Below, piece after piece: positions 33,394 through 44,383 of a stretch of DNA of 64,000 nucleotides (within the stretch, counting starts at the first letter, position 1; every line of letters begins with the position of its first letter). Origin of the DNA: Pollenia angustigena (taxonomy: Eukaryota; Arthropoda; Insecta; Diptera; Polleniidae). The stretch lies in NCBI GenBank assembly GCA_930367215.1, contig OV884059.1:153076511-153140510 (forward strand), read 5' to 3'. A program made the position numbers and the translations under genes. Below the pieces are notes generated by a model that was given only the letters and a program-made list of their open reading frames with translations, was not told where the DNA came from and ran no database searches.

Positions 33394-34455
33394 CAGTGAT
33401 GTTAACCGTACGGTAATTACCCTTTTTTACGGTAATTTTGAGCCCCAAAAGGTAGCAAGGTAATTTCATTTAAAATACGGTAATATCAAGATTTGGGTTT
33501 TTTGATATTTATATACATACTTACATACGAAGGCTTTATGATTTTAACTTTTGAGAGGTGATTTTCAACCAGTTTTGGAAATAGATGAATGTTATACAAA
33601 AAATTAAGAATGTTATGTTTCTGCAAATGCTTAGGTAACAGTGATATTATTTATTTTATTTTAAACTTTTTGTCCGTAAAACTTCGATGAAAACTTCGTA
33701 CAGACGGTGGTCAGATCTTACAATGTAGTCCTTTTTCTGACAATGGTGCCATTGTCAGATGCATTAATTTTACACATCTGCAAATGAAAATGAGCTTACA
33801 GTGTTAACACAGTTGCAATTCTTTTTAGGCAATTTTAATGGCAACATTGTAAGATGTGACCACCGTCTGTACGAAGCTTAAATATTAAAACTTTTCAGTT
33901 GAAGCAAAACTATATGTTTTAATTTTGTATTAAAGGCATATGAAAAAGAACTTTTATACCAATCGTTTCATCATAAGAAGATGACAAAATAGCACTGTAT
34001 TTTACAGCGGGTAGATATGAATATTGCGTGTAAATTATTTACAAAACTTAATAAAAAAATGTTTGAGTTAATATTCTCTTGCGATATTCGAATTTTAAAA
34101 AATTCTGTCTTAGTTGAACGATACCAACTCAGGTCCAAATTCAAACTTTTTAGCTTCAGTCGTTTAGGCTGTGCGATGATGAATCAGTCTAGCAGTAACG
34201 TTAAAATTTTAGTTATATGATGATTTTACTTTCGTATTGATAAAAAAAATACAATAACTTTGGTTTAAAATATGTTTTAAACAAAGATTTTCATTAAAAT
34301 TTTTCATAAAACACATTTAAAATTTAAATAAATTGTTTTTAAATACCGCTGTGAATGTTTAAATTAAAAAACCTTTGCGTACGGTAATTTCTTCTCAAAA
34401 ACGGTAATTTTTAGAGGGCCGTACGGTAATGAAAAAATAAAAGTTAACATCACTG
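33394..34455. mobile_element. hAT-type transposon B
   Basis: CAGTGATGTTAAC and GTTAACATCACTG termini are flanked by the 8-bp duplication TGCGTAAT (33386-33393, 34456-34463). ACGGTAAT motifs are repeated near both ends (CCGTACGGTAAT). A small MITE sits inside. No transposase recognised. Confidence 0.87.
33691..33878. mobile_element. MITE nested in hAT B
   Basis: CTTCGTACAGACGGTGGTCA and GACCACCGTCTGTACGAAG are inverted (33694-33876). Internal CTTACAATG/CATTGTAAG extends the arms. Non-coding. Confidence 0.8.
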
Positions 34456-34989
34456 TGCGTAATTGAGTTATGTAAATGATAGGCAGCGTTACCGTTGTGA
34501 TACTAAAGTATCAATTTAATCCTTTTTCGACGCTCTTGATACCTTTTACGACCCATTTTTTTAATAACCCTTTCTTATCATTGTAAGCTATTTTGTGCCA
34601 CTTTTTGACCCTTTTTTAAAATAGAACTTACATTTTGTTTTTTGGCAACATTACATTTTTATTAATTTTTATGCAAAAATAGGTATTTACTCGAATTTAA
34701 ATAAATTCGTTGCACCCCAAAGTTAGTGGCTAAAATAAGCAAGTGTTTTCGGAAATAGCATTGCTTAAAAATTTTTAACAGACCTGGGTCTCTAATTTTG
34801 TTTAAAATGGATCTGGAAGAATGAAGATTAAATAACGATATATAGAATGCGCATTCTTAAAAAAGTAGTTAGAACGCGTAAAAAGTTTCTGTTAAAGTTT
34901 TTCTTACGATTTCGAAATAAATTTTTTTATAAAGTAAAAATTTATAATATTGTATGTATTAAATTGATATTTAAAGATTTTCAGTATAA

Positions 34990-36133
34990 CGAGGGCTTAT
35001 ATTCAATACCCGCCATACACCAATTATTGGAAAATGACTTTTTGATGGCAAATTGTTCACTGATGCCAGCTTTATCTCTGACAAAAATTTCAGAAAAAAA
35101 ATTAATATAAGTTCTTTTTTTTAAATATTTGTGATACCGCTATCAACCGCACGATTTTTTTTAATGCAATACCCGCCATACGCCACACATTGGTTGAAGT
35201 TCATAGAACGAGCGGCAAAAAATAGAAGAAGTTGTTGAAGGATAATGAAACTTGGCACATAGGCATTTGTTTGAATCAAGAAAAAAATGGAAAAATCAAA
35301 ATGAATCGCCCACTTTTACGCCCATCTCCCAAAGTGAAAATTAAATTTTAACCTACGGCATTGTTTTTTGGCACATAGCTTTTTTAAGCACTCGTAATCA
35401 TTTGTGTGATATTTAAAAATATCCGCCCACTTTTACGCCCACCTCCCATACGAAGTGAAAATTAAATTTTGACCTATGGCATTGTTTTTTGGCACATAGC
35501 ATTTTTAAGCACTCGTAATCATGTGTGTGATATTTAAAAAATATCCGCCCACTTTTACGCCCACCTCCCATACAAAGTGAAAATTAAATTTTGACCTATG
35601 GCATTGTTTTTTGGCACATAGCATTTTGAAACACTCATAATCATTTGTGTGAAATTTGATTTCTGCCTAGAAACTAGAATATCATTATTTTTATGATAAT
35701 TTAGTTCAGATGGAGTCAAAGTAATAAGGAGCAATGTGACAATGTCCAATTTGAATTACCTTTTTTAATTATGTTTATTTTTTTGTTATTGTTTTGTTAT
35801 TGAAAGATTATGTTAGAAAAACGTTAAACAAATGCTTAATTTAATAAAATTACATATTAGAGCAAAAAAACATATTTTTATTACTGTGCAATTACCGCTA
35901 TACGCCATAAAAATATTTGAAGATTTCAGTTGCAATACCCGACATCAACCATATCGCTACGAATAGAGTTAAAACTTCTACTTTTTTTATAAGGGTTACT
36001 TAGTAGTCATATTTAAAAAATATTATTGAAGAAAGATTAATTCATACCTTAAGAATTTTCGAAAGAAACAGTTTTTTCTCTCTCCTGAAAAATTGTATTT
36101 TGGCGGCTGGCAGGTATTGAATATAAGCCGTCG
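34990..36133. mobile_element. Inverted-repeat element nested in hAT C
   Basis: CGAGGGCTTATATTCAATAC and its near reverse complement GTATTGAATATAAGCCGTCG form the ends, flanked by ATAA on both sides (34986-34989, 36134-36137). CCGCCATAC(A/G)CC motifs recur inside. It carries a three-unit tandem repeat. Confidence 0.75.
35307..35660. repeat. ~120-bp tandem repeat, 3 copies
   Basis: Units start CGCCCACTTTTACGCCCA at 35307, 35424 and 35546 and share GGCATTGTTTTTTGGCACAT, AAGCACTCGTAATCAT and GTGTGATATTTAAAAA. High identity between units. No open frame spans them, so not a protein repeat. Confidence 0.88.
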
Positions 36134-36675
36134 ATAAGTAAAACTATTTTTAATTTAGTATTAAAAGATTATGAAAAAGATTTTTTAAGCCAACCTTTTC
36201 ATTACCAAAAAGTGGACAAAATAGCACTATATTTTTACAGCGGTTATAAAAACTACGTGTCGATTTTCTGCAAAAAGTGAAACAATACAAATTTTGAGTT
36301 AGTACTCTATTGTTAAACAAGTGCAATGTATATTTGCTATTTTATACATAAACATATATATTTTTTGTTTGTTGAATAACTTAAAATATTAATTAAGACC
36401 TAAAGTTAAGTTTTTTGAGCAATACCTGACTGAAATAAATATTTTTTGTTTGGTCGGGTTTTTTTATAAATGGCCTTTTTGCGACCGCATTATATGTAAA
36501 TACTGCTTGCAAAACTACTGACCCTTTTTTACTTTAAAATATCCCTTTCGTGACTTTTTTGGAAAATCTCCTTTTTGTGACCCTTTTAGAAAATTTCCAA
36601 AGGTAGCCCTGAGGACAGGGAGTGAACTATTTTAAGCCCTTATCCTGAACTTCAAAAATAAAAAGCATATGACAT

Positions 36676-37361
36676 CAGTGGGTCAAATTTGCCCAATACA
36701 AAAAATTCAAATATTTATTCAGTTTTTTTACATTCATTACATCAAATATTGGTCTCAGAATGCTTTTTGAAAATTTATTTGCATATTTGGTGGTGTTAGA
36801 ACTACTAGCCCGGTAGCCTAGCTGGTAGTGAGCAAGTCTATTAGAGCCAGAGACCCGCCAGAGACTCTGGTTTTGTTCCTGCAGACAATCGTAGAGCTTC
36901 GCGGGATTAGCTTAGGGAATTAAAATAAAAATTAAAACAAAAAAAAAAACTTGGACAAAAGTAACAACGTCCCCTTTTTAAATACAAATTGATTTTCTTA
37001 CGATTTTTGTGTGAAAACTTTAAATGAGTTTTTCTTGTAAACTATAAGACTCAGAGCAAAAATAACGAAAATCTGTGATAACTCCTATTTCCCATAGAAA
37101 ATTGTAATGGCAAACAACATTTTTACTAAGCTCGTGTAACATGCGTAAATTGATTATGTTGCATTGGGCAATTTTGACCCAAAAGTACCAATTGCGTAAG
37201 TTTTTTCACATACGCTTCGTGAAACGATCTACAAAAATTATATTTTAAATTTCAATAGTATTCACTAAAAAAATAATTGTACAAAATTTAAAAAAAAAAA
37301 TACGCAAAGTATTTAAAAAATAAAAGGGCAATAAAAACCATCGGGCAATTTTGACCCACTA
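36676..37361. mobile_element. Inverted-repeat element with a SINE inside
   Basis: CAGTGGGTCAAATTTGCCC and GGGCAATTTTGACCCACTA bound about 685 bp. A second GCAATTTTGACCC motif lies at 37168. A tRNA-like segment sits at 36809-36960. Confidence 0.62.
36809..36960 (+). repeat. Probable tRNA-derived SINE
   Basis: GCCCGGTAGCCTAGCTGGTA resembles a tRNA 5' half with a pol III A box, and GGTTTTGTTCC about 50 bases later a degraded B box. The segment ends in an A-rich tail (36930-36950). A real tRNA gene is unlikely: no cloverleaf could be closed by eye. Confidence 0.5.
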
Positions 37362-37599
37362 ATATAGGATAAGGGTCAAACAAAAAGCTCCGTGCCTCTA
37401 ATCAAAAAGCGCTAAAAAGCCATAAATAAAATTGAAATAAAAAACTTAAAAATGGTATTCTAGTCAAATTTAAACAGAAAATTTAGTTATTAATTAATAA
37501 CACTGTGGTCGAAATTTACACTTTTTTTAAGACAAGCTGGGCACTTGGCGTTTTAACATAAATCGGGTGCGCTGAATCCAGTGGTGCCCGCCGTTTTTT

Positions 37600-38035
37600 T
37601 TAGGTTGGCTCTGGTTTTCGAGATATACCGTTACCGAAAGTCCTAGATTGTAAACGGGACATTCGCACACGTTTATATTGACAAAACTGTAAAAAACAAC
37701 CTGATTTTCATTTTTTAAATTAATGATTCTTTTAACTCTCAATTAGCTCTTTAATTTCCACAAATGAATTTTTTGCTTACTGTCGTGGTTTCCGAGATAA
37801 TTGCAAAAAACCAGTGCTTGTAAACGGGACAAAAAACGGAAGTGGGTTTTAAGGGGTAACCGTTTAAACAGTGATTTCTGCGAAACCTGACACAATATTT
37901 TTTTGGGATAAATTTTAGAATGTTGCGTACTAATGTGCCCTAAAAATGGTTTCGATATCAAAATAAAATATGAATTACATTTTTTTTAATACAAATTGTT
38001 AAAGAAATTGTAAACGGGACATTGTAAACGGGACA
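37600..38035. repeat. Four dispersed copies of TGTAAACGGGACA
   Basis: The 13-mer occurs near 37648, 37821, 38008 and 38021, the last two adjacent. Surrounding sequence is non-coding. Possibly sub-terminal repeats of an unrecognised transposon. Confidence 0.6.
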
Positions 38036-38473
38036 ATTTTTCCACCATGATTTAAAATTTTTTTTATGTTGCTATTTATAATCCTTTATATAAGAAACTT
38101 AATAAAAAATGTTTTTCAGATCATAAAAATGCCTTAGATTAGATTATTGTTGTTCCAAATGCATATTTTCTAAAATACACAAGTATGTGCTAAAAGTTGT
38201 AGTACTTCGTTTACCATTTATCTTTTTTTTTCGAATCAATTAATTTATACGCATATATTAAAAAAAAAAAAGCAATTCTCTAAATAAATCTTGAAAAGAA
38301 AAAATTTTTTTTCCATTTTTTGTGGTTGACGTTTTTTTTGGAAATAGCCATATGTATTTATTTTAATATTTTAAGTTTTGTGTTGTGTTGTCCACCTATA
38401 CAAAATAGTATGATATATTTTACAAATGATGTAAACTGACGAAAAATATTATTATTTTAATAAAAACTCAATC

Positions 38474-38515
38474 ATCCCTGAAGAAGTTGCAAAGAATACC
38501 AACGAAACGTCGGAT
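38474..38515 (+). ncRNA. Hammerhead-ribozyme-like motif, Penelope-element type
   Basis: CTGAAGA (38478-38484) is followed by a GTTG/CAAC stem (38486-38489, 38500-38503), then GAAAC (38504-38508) and GTC (38509-38511). Stem I can form from ATCC and GGAT around the core. This matches the hammerhead core CUGANGA...GAAA...UH with a minimal stem III, as described in Penelope-like retroelements. No Penelope reverse transcriptase is visible nearby, so it would be a 5'-truncated remnant. Confidence 0.5.
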
Positions 38516-38803
38516 TTTATTGATCATTAAATATTTTAAATATTTCTTTTATTTACATTAAATTAATGCCCTTGAAAGCCTGCATATAGAAAACTATATA
38601 AAGTATTTAGAGTAATCAAAAAAGGGATGAGATTTTCATGCACTAAAAAATCGATAATATGCACATAAAATATGCACTAAAAACTCCAAAATATGTATTA
38701 AAAAATAAAAAATATGCCATAAAAACTAGACCATTTTCATTAAAAAACGTTTGTTTTTTTATTTTATTTAAAATAAAACAAAATAAAAAATTCAATTGTT
38801 ATT

Positions 38804-39393
38804 ATACCCACACCACAATAGTGGAGAGGCTGGCTGGCTGGCTGTCCATGTAACCTTGTGCGCAAAGTACAGGTCGCAATTTTGGATATAATTTGATAAA
38901 ATTTGGGGCATAGGTTCTTATTGGCACAAGGACCGTACCTATTGAAAATGGGCCAAAACCTAGGCCCACGAGGGAAGATAGGGGGAAATTTCTGCCTCTC
39001 AGAAACTATCAAACCGATTTTAATGAAATTTAAAACATACATAGAACCATATCTTTATGACCACAAAAGGGATGCATTTTTTAAAAAATAGGACCAGGAG
39101 AGAAATACGTCCAATTTCTGCCTCTCAATCCGATTTTAATGAAATTCAAAACATAGATAGATTCATATCTATATGGACACATAAGCTATACAGTTTTTCA
39201 AAAATAGGACCACAATGGGAGGTAGGGGGCAATTTCTGCCTCTCACAATCAGTAAACCGATTTTAATGACTTTTATAAACATAGATAAATCCATATTTAT
39301 ATGGACATATAAGCATGATGTGTTTTTTTAATACTGTAGTGTAGGGTATCATAAAGTCGGCCTTGACCGACTATACTTTCTTACTTGTTTTTA
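38804..39393 (+). mobile_element. mini-me-like repeat, copy B, with 13-bp flanking duplication
   Basis: Same start (TATACCCACACCACAATAG) and end (GACCGACTATACTTTCTTAC, TTGTTTTTA) as copy A; the (GTCY)n part is reduced to GGCTGGCTGGCTGTCC. TTCAATTGTTATT occurs immediately before (38791-38803) and after (39394-39406). Confidence 0.8.
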
Positions 39394-39447
39394 TTCAATT
39401 GTTATTCAAAGGTATTATATTTTTTAAAACTTAATTTAAATTTTTGT

Positions 39448-40209
39448 TTGCATAATCAAATAAATACTTTTTTATAAAAAGTAAGCCTTTGTCTGTTAAA
39501 AAGCTTTTGTACATGGAAAATGATCTCTCAACGTCAACCGAAGTTGAGGCATACTTAAAGGATGCCAATTCGTTTGGAGAATATTAATTTTCTAATTCAA
39601 ATCCCACATTTGATTCCAGATCAAAAATAGTTGAAATATGTTTTATTTTTTTAAAACCTGTATTTTTTATGCAACACGTTTTGAATTTTTTTTAATTTGT
39701 CGGGCTATTTTTCCTTCCACAAGTTAATTTTACTTTCTGACATATCAATTAATTTGAGTTGACTATTAAGTGAACTAAATCATTCCAATTTAGTTTTTGT
39801 TTCACCAATATATCCGAAGTTGGAAAATACAAATGCCAATTGACTTTTGATGTTATTAAAATTTAATATTTATTTTAGTTCAAGTTCTTCAATAACATTC
39901 TTAGTTTTTTGAATAGAATTCTGAAGCATCTATTCCTTCGTGTTAATACTGGCTGCGGTGGTGACGGGACCAAGAGATACATTTCATTAAAAATTGCAAC
40001 TTGTAAAGGAGCCTTTAAAAATATTGTTTCCCATATGAAACCAATAAATCCATGTTATCGAATTGGCTTCTTATTTCTTTTGCAACTCGGTGTAACCCAG
40101 TTCCAAGCAAGTAACATGTAACAGTTTTGGATAAATTGTTGTAGGACAATTGGCATCCTTAACCACGTAAGGTGCTGCATCGGTTAAAAATTGAAGGATT
40201 CTTTGTCGA
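39448..40209 (-). pseudogene. hAT transposase relic
   Basis: On the minus strand from 40209: RILQFLTDAAPYVVKDAN, KLLHVTCLELG, then a shift to LHRVAKEIRSQFDNMDLLVS, KAPLQVAIFNEMYLLVPSPP and QPVLTR. The C-terminal dimerisation region appears at 39448-39570 as STSVDVERSFSMYKSFLTDK. This order and these motifs are those of a hAT-superfamily transposase widespread in insects. Stops and frameshifts are frequent, and the N-terminal zinc finger and first catalytic region are absent. Confidence 0.75.
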
Positions 40210-40640
40210 AATCTTGTTTTTTAAGCAGAGCTCAAACAAAATTATTAATTGAATTTAAAAAAAAATTTTTTTTGAAAATTTTGTTTTTTTATACAATTTG
40301 GAAATTTTTTGAATAACTTTTTTTTATAATATGGAAATTAAAAAAATATATCACTCTAAAATATGCAAAAATATACATTTAAAACCAAATATGCAAAAAT
40401 AAGCATTTTCACCAAAATATGAAACAATATGCAAAAACAAATCGATGCCATTTTAATGCAAATTTAATAATTCGGAAAGATAATTGGTCGACATCGATTT
40501 TAGACTATCGAAAAAAAACATGCATTTGCATGGAAATCGCATTTCTACTTATAATTAAAAAACCGAAATTCCGCAATAAAATTTCCATTAAGAAAAGTAA
40601 AAACTCTTTCTAATATGCACAGTCGTTTTAGAAACATAAT

Positions 40641-41102
40641 AAGGGTCCTCATGATATCGTTTATAAGTCTCGTAAACTGTGCAAACTGTGCATTCTTACA
40701 CCCTCGTAAATGAACTGTCAAAAATTGTATGAGAATTCATTTACACAAACTGCTTAAATTTGCCCAACAATTTTGACTCGTAAACTTGCGCTGTTCAATT
40801 GTGCATTTATACAGACAAATAAATCACAAACAATAAATTCTTGTAATAATATAAGCATATTAGTCTTTTGGCTTTCTTTATGCATGTTTAAAAACAAATT
40901 TCATTTATAATTTACAAATTTCAAGTTTTTTATTATATTTTTAATTATTTTTTTTTAATATATTTTTTATTGACGTTTCTGATTGAAATGACATTAATTG
41001 TTTAAAAATACACAAAAATTAAAAAGGATCTTCATGAAACGAGTCTCGCAAGTTTACCCATTTGCACAAATGGTAATTTTAAGCAATATCATGAAGACCC
41101 TT
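40641..41102. mobile_element. MITE with 18-bp TIR
   Basis: AAGGGTCCTCATGATATCG and AATATCATGAAGACCCTT are inverted with one mismatch. Sub-terminal GTAAACTTGCG and TCGCAAGTTTAC also pair. Non-coding. Confidence 0.78.
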
Positions 41103-41607
41103 AATATCTTTTTGGAAAAAAAACTAATTTTTTCATCAAAATTTCGAAATTTTTGTTTTTTAAAAATTCATAAAAAATTGGAAAATGCAACTATGGTGAT
41201 AAGGGGCAAGTGTGTTTTAAGAGAATGTTAAGAACAAAAAACAAATGGAGGTCGGTTAAAAAGCGTTAAATCGGCAACTCTGTTTAATGATGGATTATTA
41301 AAGAGCGCTACCACAAAAATTTAATCCAAATTGTGAAAATAAAAAACAGACAGATAGTTTTTGTAAAAAAATAAAAATTTTCCGTAGGGACAAAAACAAA
41401 TTTGATTTTTTTTTATTGTAGTTTCAATGTCAATTCTTAAAGAAATTTGTATTTTAGTACAAAAAGCAGCCAGTAAGACTTTTTTAATTTATGACGAGAA
41501 AAAAAAAAGAAATTATAGTTAATGCGAACAAAATAAAAAATTATGTATATGGAAAAATTAAAAATTTTCTAATATTTTTAGTACAAATAAAAAGTTATTT
41601 CATATAA
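41103..41607. other. Non-coding, nothing recognised
   Basis: A-rich sequence without open frames of note or clear repeats. Confidence 0.5.
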
Positions 41608-42275
41608 TACCCTACACCACAGTATTTAAAACACATCATGGTTTTGTGTCCATATAAATCTGGGTTTATCTATGCTTATAAACTTCATTAAAATCGGTTT
41701 GAAAGTTTGTGAGAAGCAGAAATTGCCCCCTACCTCTCCTTGTGGTCCTATTTTTGAAAAACTGTATAGCTTATGTGTCCATATAGATATGGATCTATCT
41801 ATGTTTTAAATTTTATTAAAATCGGTTTGAGAGGTAGAAAACTCCCCTCGTGGTCCTATTTTTATAAAATGCATACCTTTTGTGTCCATATAGATATGGT
41901 GCTATCTATATTTTAAATTTTATTAAAATCGGTTTGATAGTTTCTGAGAGGATGAAATTTCCCCCTATCTTCCTTCGTGGTCCTACGATGTGACCCATTT
42001 TCAATAGGCTTGGTACTTGTGCCAATAAGAACCTATGTCCCAAATTTGATCAAATTATCTCCAAAATTGCGACCTGTACATTGCGCACAAGGTTACATGG
42101 ACAGCTAGCCAGCCTGCCTGCCAGCCGGACGGACACCGTGAGTTCGACTCAGAGAGTGATTCTAAGTCCATCGGTATAATTTAAGGTGGGTCTAGGGCCA
42201 ATATTTTAAGGCGGTACACACATCAGCACAAATGCAAAATACCCTCTCCACTATTGTGGTGTAGGTATAATAAAG
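41608..42275 (-). mobile_element. mini-me-like repeat, copy C
   Basis: Reverse orientation; its GACTATACTTTC-type end is missing (starts at ATACCCTACACC). It contains GGACAGCTAGCCAGCCTGCC, the degenerate (GTCY)n tract, and ends CACTATTGTGGTGTAGGTATAA. Confidence 0.75.
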
Positions 42276-42570
42276 CGTGAAGAAAACTACTTAGACCCTT
42301 TATATTATTTGTAAAATTTAATCTCAAATTATTATTAATTATTATTTTATGTTCAAAATAAAATTAAATTTTTAAACGAAACGACAAACGGTTTTACGCT
42401 TTCTGACACTGCGAGGGCTGGCAACCTATTGTCAAACATCAATATCTTAACCAATGTCAAAATCTTAATTCTGATTTTTAGTACTTTTTGTCAAGACTTT
42501 GTCTTGTAATCCTGAGTACATAGATACATATGTATGTTTAAATGTTTTTTCTTTTTTTTTGTATAATATA

Positions 42571-42752
42571 GACCGCTTTTAGACTATGCAATTAACGCCG
42601 AGTTTTTTTTTTCTATTTTTCTATACTCTTTTCACATTTACATTTTTTTTCAAGTATTTTTTAAACCCCGTTTTCTTCCCTACACCTCTTGCTAACAAAC
42701 AAAAAGTTGCAAGCGAAAGTTGCGGCGTTAATTGCATAATGTAAATATGGTC
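42571..42752. mobile_element. MITE, 182 bp
   Basis: GACCGCTTTTAGACTATGCA and ATTAACGCCG are mirrored by CGGCGTTAATTGCATAATGT and ATATGGTC. Non-coding. Confidence 0.75.
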
Positions 42753-42754
42753 TT

Positions 42755-42984
42755 AGGCTGGGTTTTTGAGATCTCAGTTTAACTAGGTTTAGTTAATCTG
42801 AAAACTGATTGGTGCCGCCAATACCAAGATTGAAAACAAAATGTTGCCGAAACAGCGCAGTCTTGCTTCAAATGTGGGTCTTTAATGAAATAATAGAACA
42901 AAAAATCAAATTTCACCGGATAACCCGAGTTGCAGAGAACGTTAAACTAAGTTTGAACTTAATCCCCATCTCAAAAACCAGTCC
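42755..42984. mobile_element. MITE, 230 bp, abutting the previous one
   Basis: AGGCTGGGTTTTTGAGAT and ATCTCAAAAACCAGTCCT are inverted. Sub-terminal GTTTAACTAGGTTTAG and TTAAACTAAG(T)TTGAAC pair weakly. Confidence 0.75.
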
Positions 42985-44383
42985 TTAGAAGACTTATTTC
43001 GGATTAAAAAAAATTGGTCTTAGTTAGAAGAATTGGAATTAAAACTTGTCACTTCCTGTTTAAAAGTGTTTTGAGCCTGAAAAGAAATTTGCATAACTCT
43101 AAGACTTATGGATATCAAATTTTTAAACGTTTACAATATATTAAGGACACCTTACACAAAAAAATTATCATTAGGTTTTTTATTAATTAAATAAATTCTT
43201 TGAAAATTTGATTTAATTAACATTTTAATTGTTTAAAAAAATGTAAATAAAATGTTCATTAAATGAATCAAATTCTGGTTATTGTCAAAACATGAGCTAA
43301 TAAATAATTTTTAAAATGTACAATAGTTATTGAGTTTTTTTTCTGTAAAACTCTTATATATATACGATTAAAGTTTTTAAATCTGATAAATTGCCAATAA
43401 AGCTTTCAGATTATAAAAGCTTTTATTATAACGTTAACAGTGATGCCAACTTTTTGAGAGCAAAAGCACTTTAAAATTTAAAAAAAGCACTATTTCGAGC
43501 AAAAAAAGCATAAAAAAGCACTAAGCCATTTTTACAATTTAATCCAACACAAAACAAGTTGCTTTCGGCTGTGCCGAATATTATATACCTCCAAAATTTA
43601 AAAAAAGCGACCGCGTTGATGGGAGCCAATTTCATTTAAGATTAAATAATAAACATATCGTCGCAGGAATTAAAGAACCTCGTAACTGACAAAATATAAA
43701 ATGTTCACCAGAGCAAAAAAAACCTGTATGAAAGAAAGTAGAAATAAGTTCATATCACAAAAACTATACAACTTAGGAACATGATTTTAAAAACGTATTT
43801 TTATTTTATCTCGCTTTATATATTGGCTCTAAACATTTCCTCTCAAGTTTATTGTTCCCGGTGATTCTGCTGCTTACAGCAAACGATTTTTTTTTTTTTT
43901 TTTTTTGCGTAAGTGAATTCTTTTTCATAATACAAAAATGGGACCGGGACCAATCGACGCAGTATTTTTTTCTGATAAAAATGGTGCAATAAAAACTTTT
44001 TTCGATTTTTTGTCAGTTGCAGCGTTCTTTAATTCCTGCGACCATATTTAAATTTGTATACAATCATTTTTAAATGTATTATTATTATCTTCAATACAAA
44101 TAATATCATCCAAATTATTTGGAGTTTAAATTGGCCATAAAACAGTTTTAAAGTAATACAGTGCGAGCGCGATTTTGGTAACTCGAAAAAATCTGGCCTG
44201 TTGTAATCACCGAAAATTTGCAATGACCGACCATTGTTTATAAAACTTAATGACAGCATATATTTTAATAAACATCCTTGTATTTTATCGTTAAATCTAA
44301 ACAAAAATCTAAAATCCAAACTAAAATCGTGCAAAGTTTAATCAAACAATTGGCTATGATATTATCCAATTATTTTAATATAT

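Larger units (their letters stand above)
34484..36611. mobile_element. hAT-type transposon C, degenerate ends
   Basis: CAGCGTTACC at the left and GGTAGCCCTG at the right are imperfect inverted ends. Flanking octamers ATGATAGG and AGGACAGG match at six of eight positions. Sub-terminal CCCTTTTT(C/T)G(T/A)GAC motifs recur at both ends. A MITE occupies 34990-36133. Confidence 0.6.
38590..40630. mobile_element. Decayed hAT-type element with AATATGC sub-terminal motifs
   Basis: AATATGCA(C)TAAAAA motifs cluster at 38640-38720 and 40350-40620, typical of sub-terminal repeats. Transposase remnants lie on the minus strand and a mini-me copy is inserted at 38804. Exact ends were not found. Confidence 0.6.

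Noticed and set aside
35307..35660. CRISPR-like array
   Set aside because: Units are contiguous ~120-bp tandem repeats without spacers, in a eukaryotic transposon.
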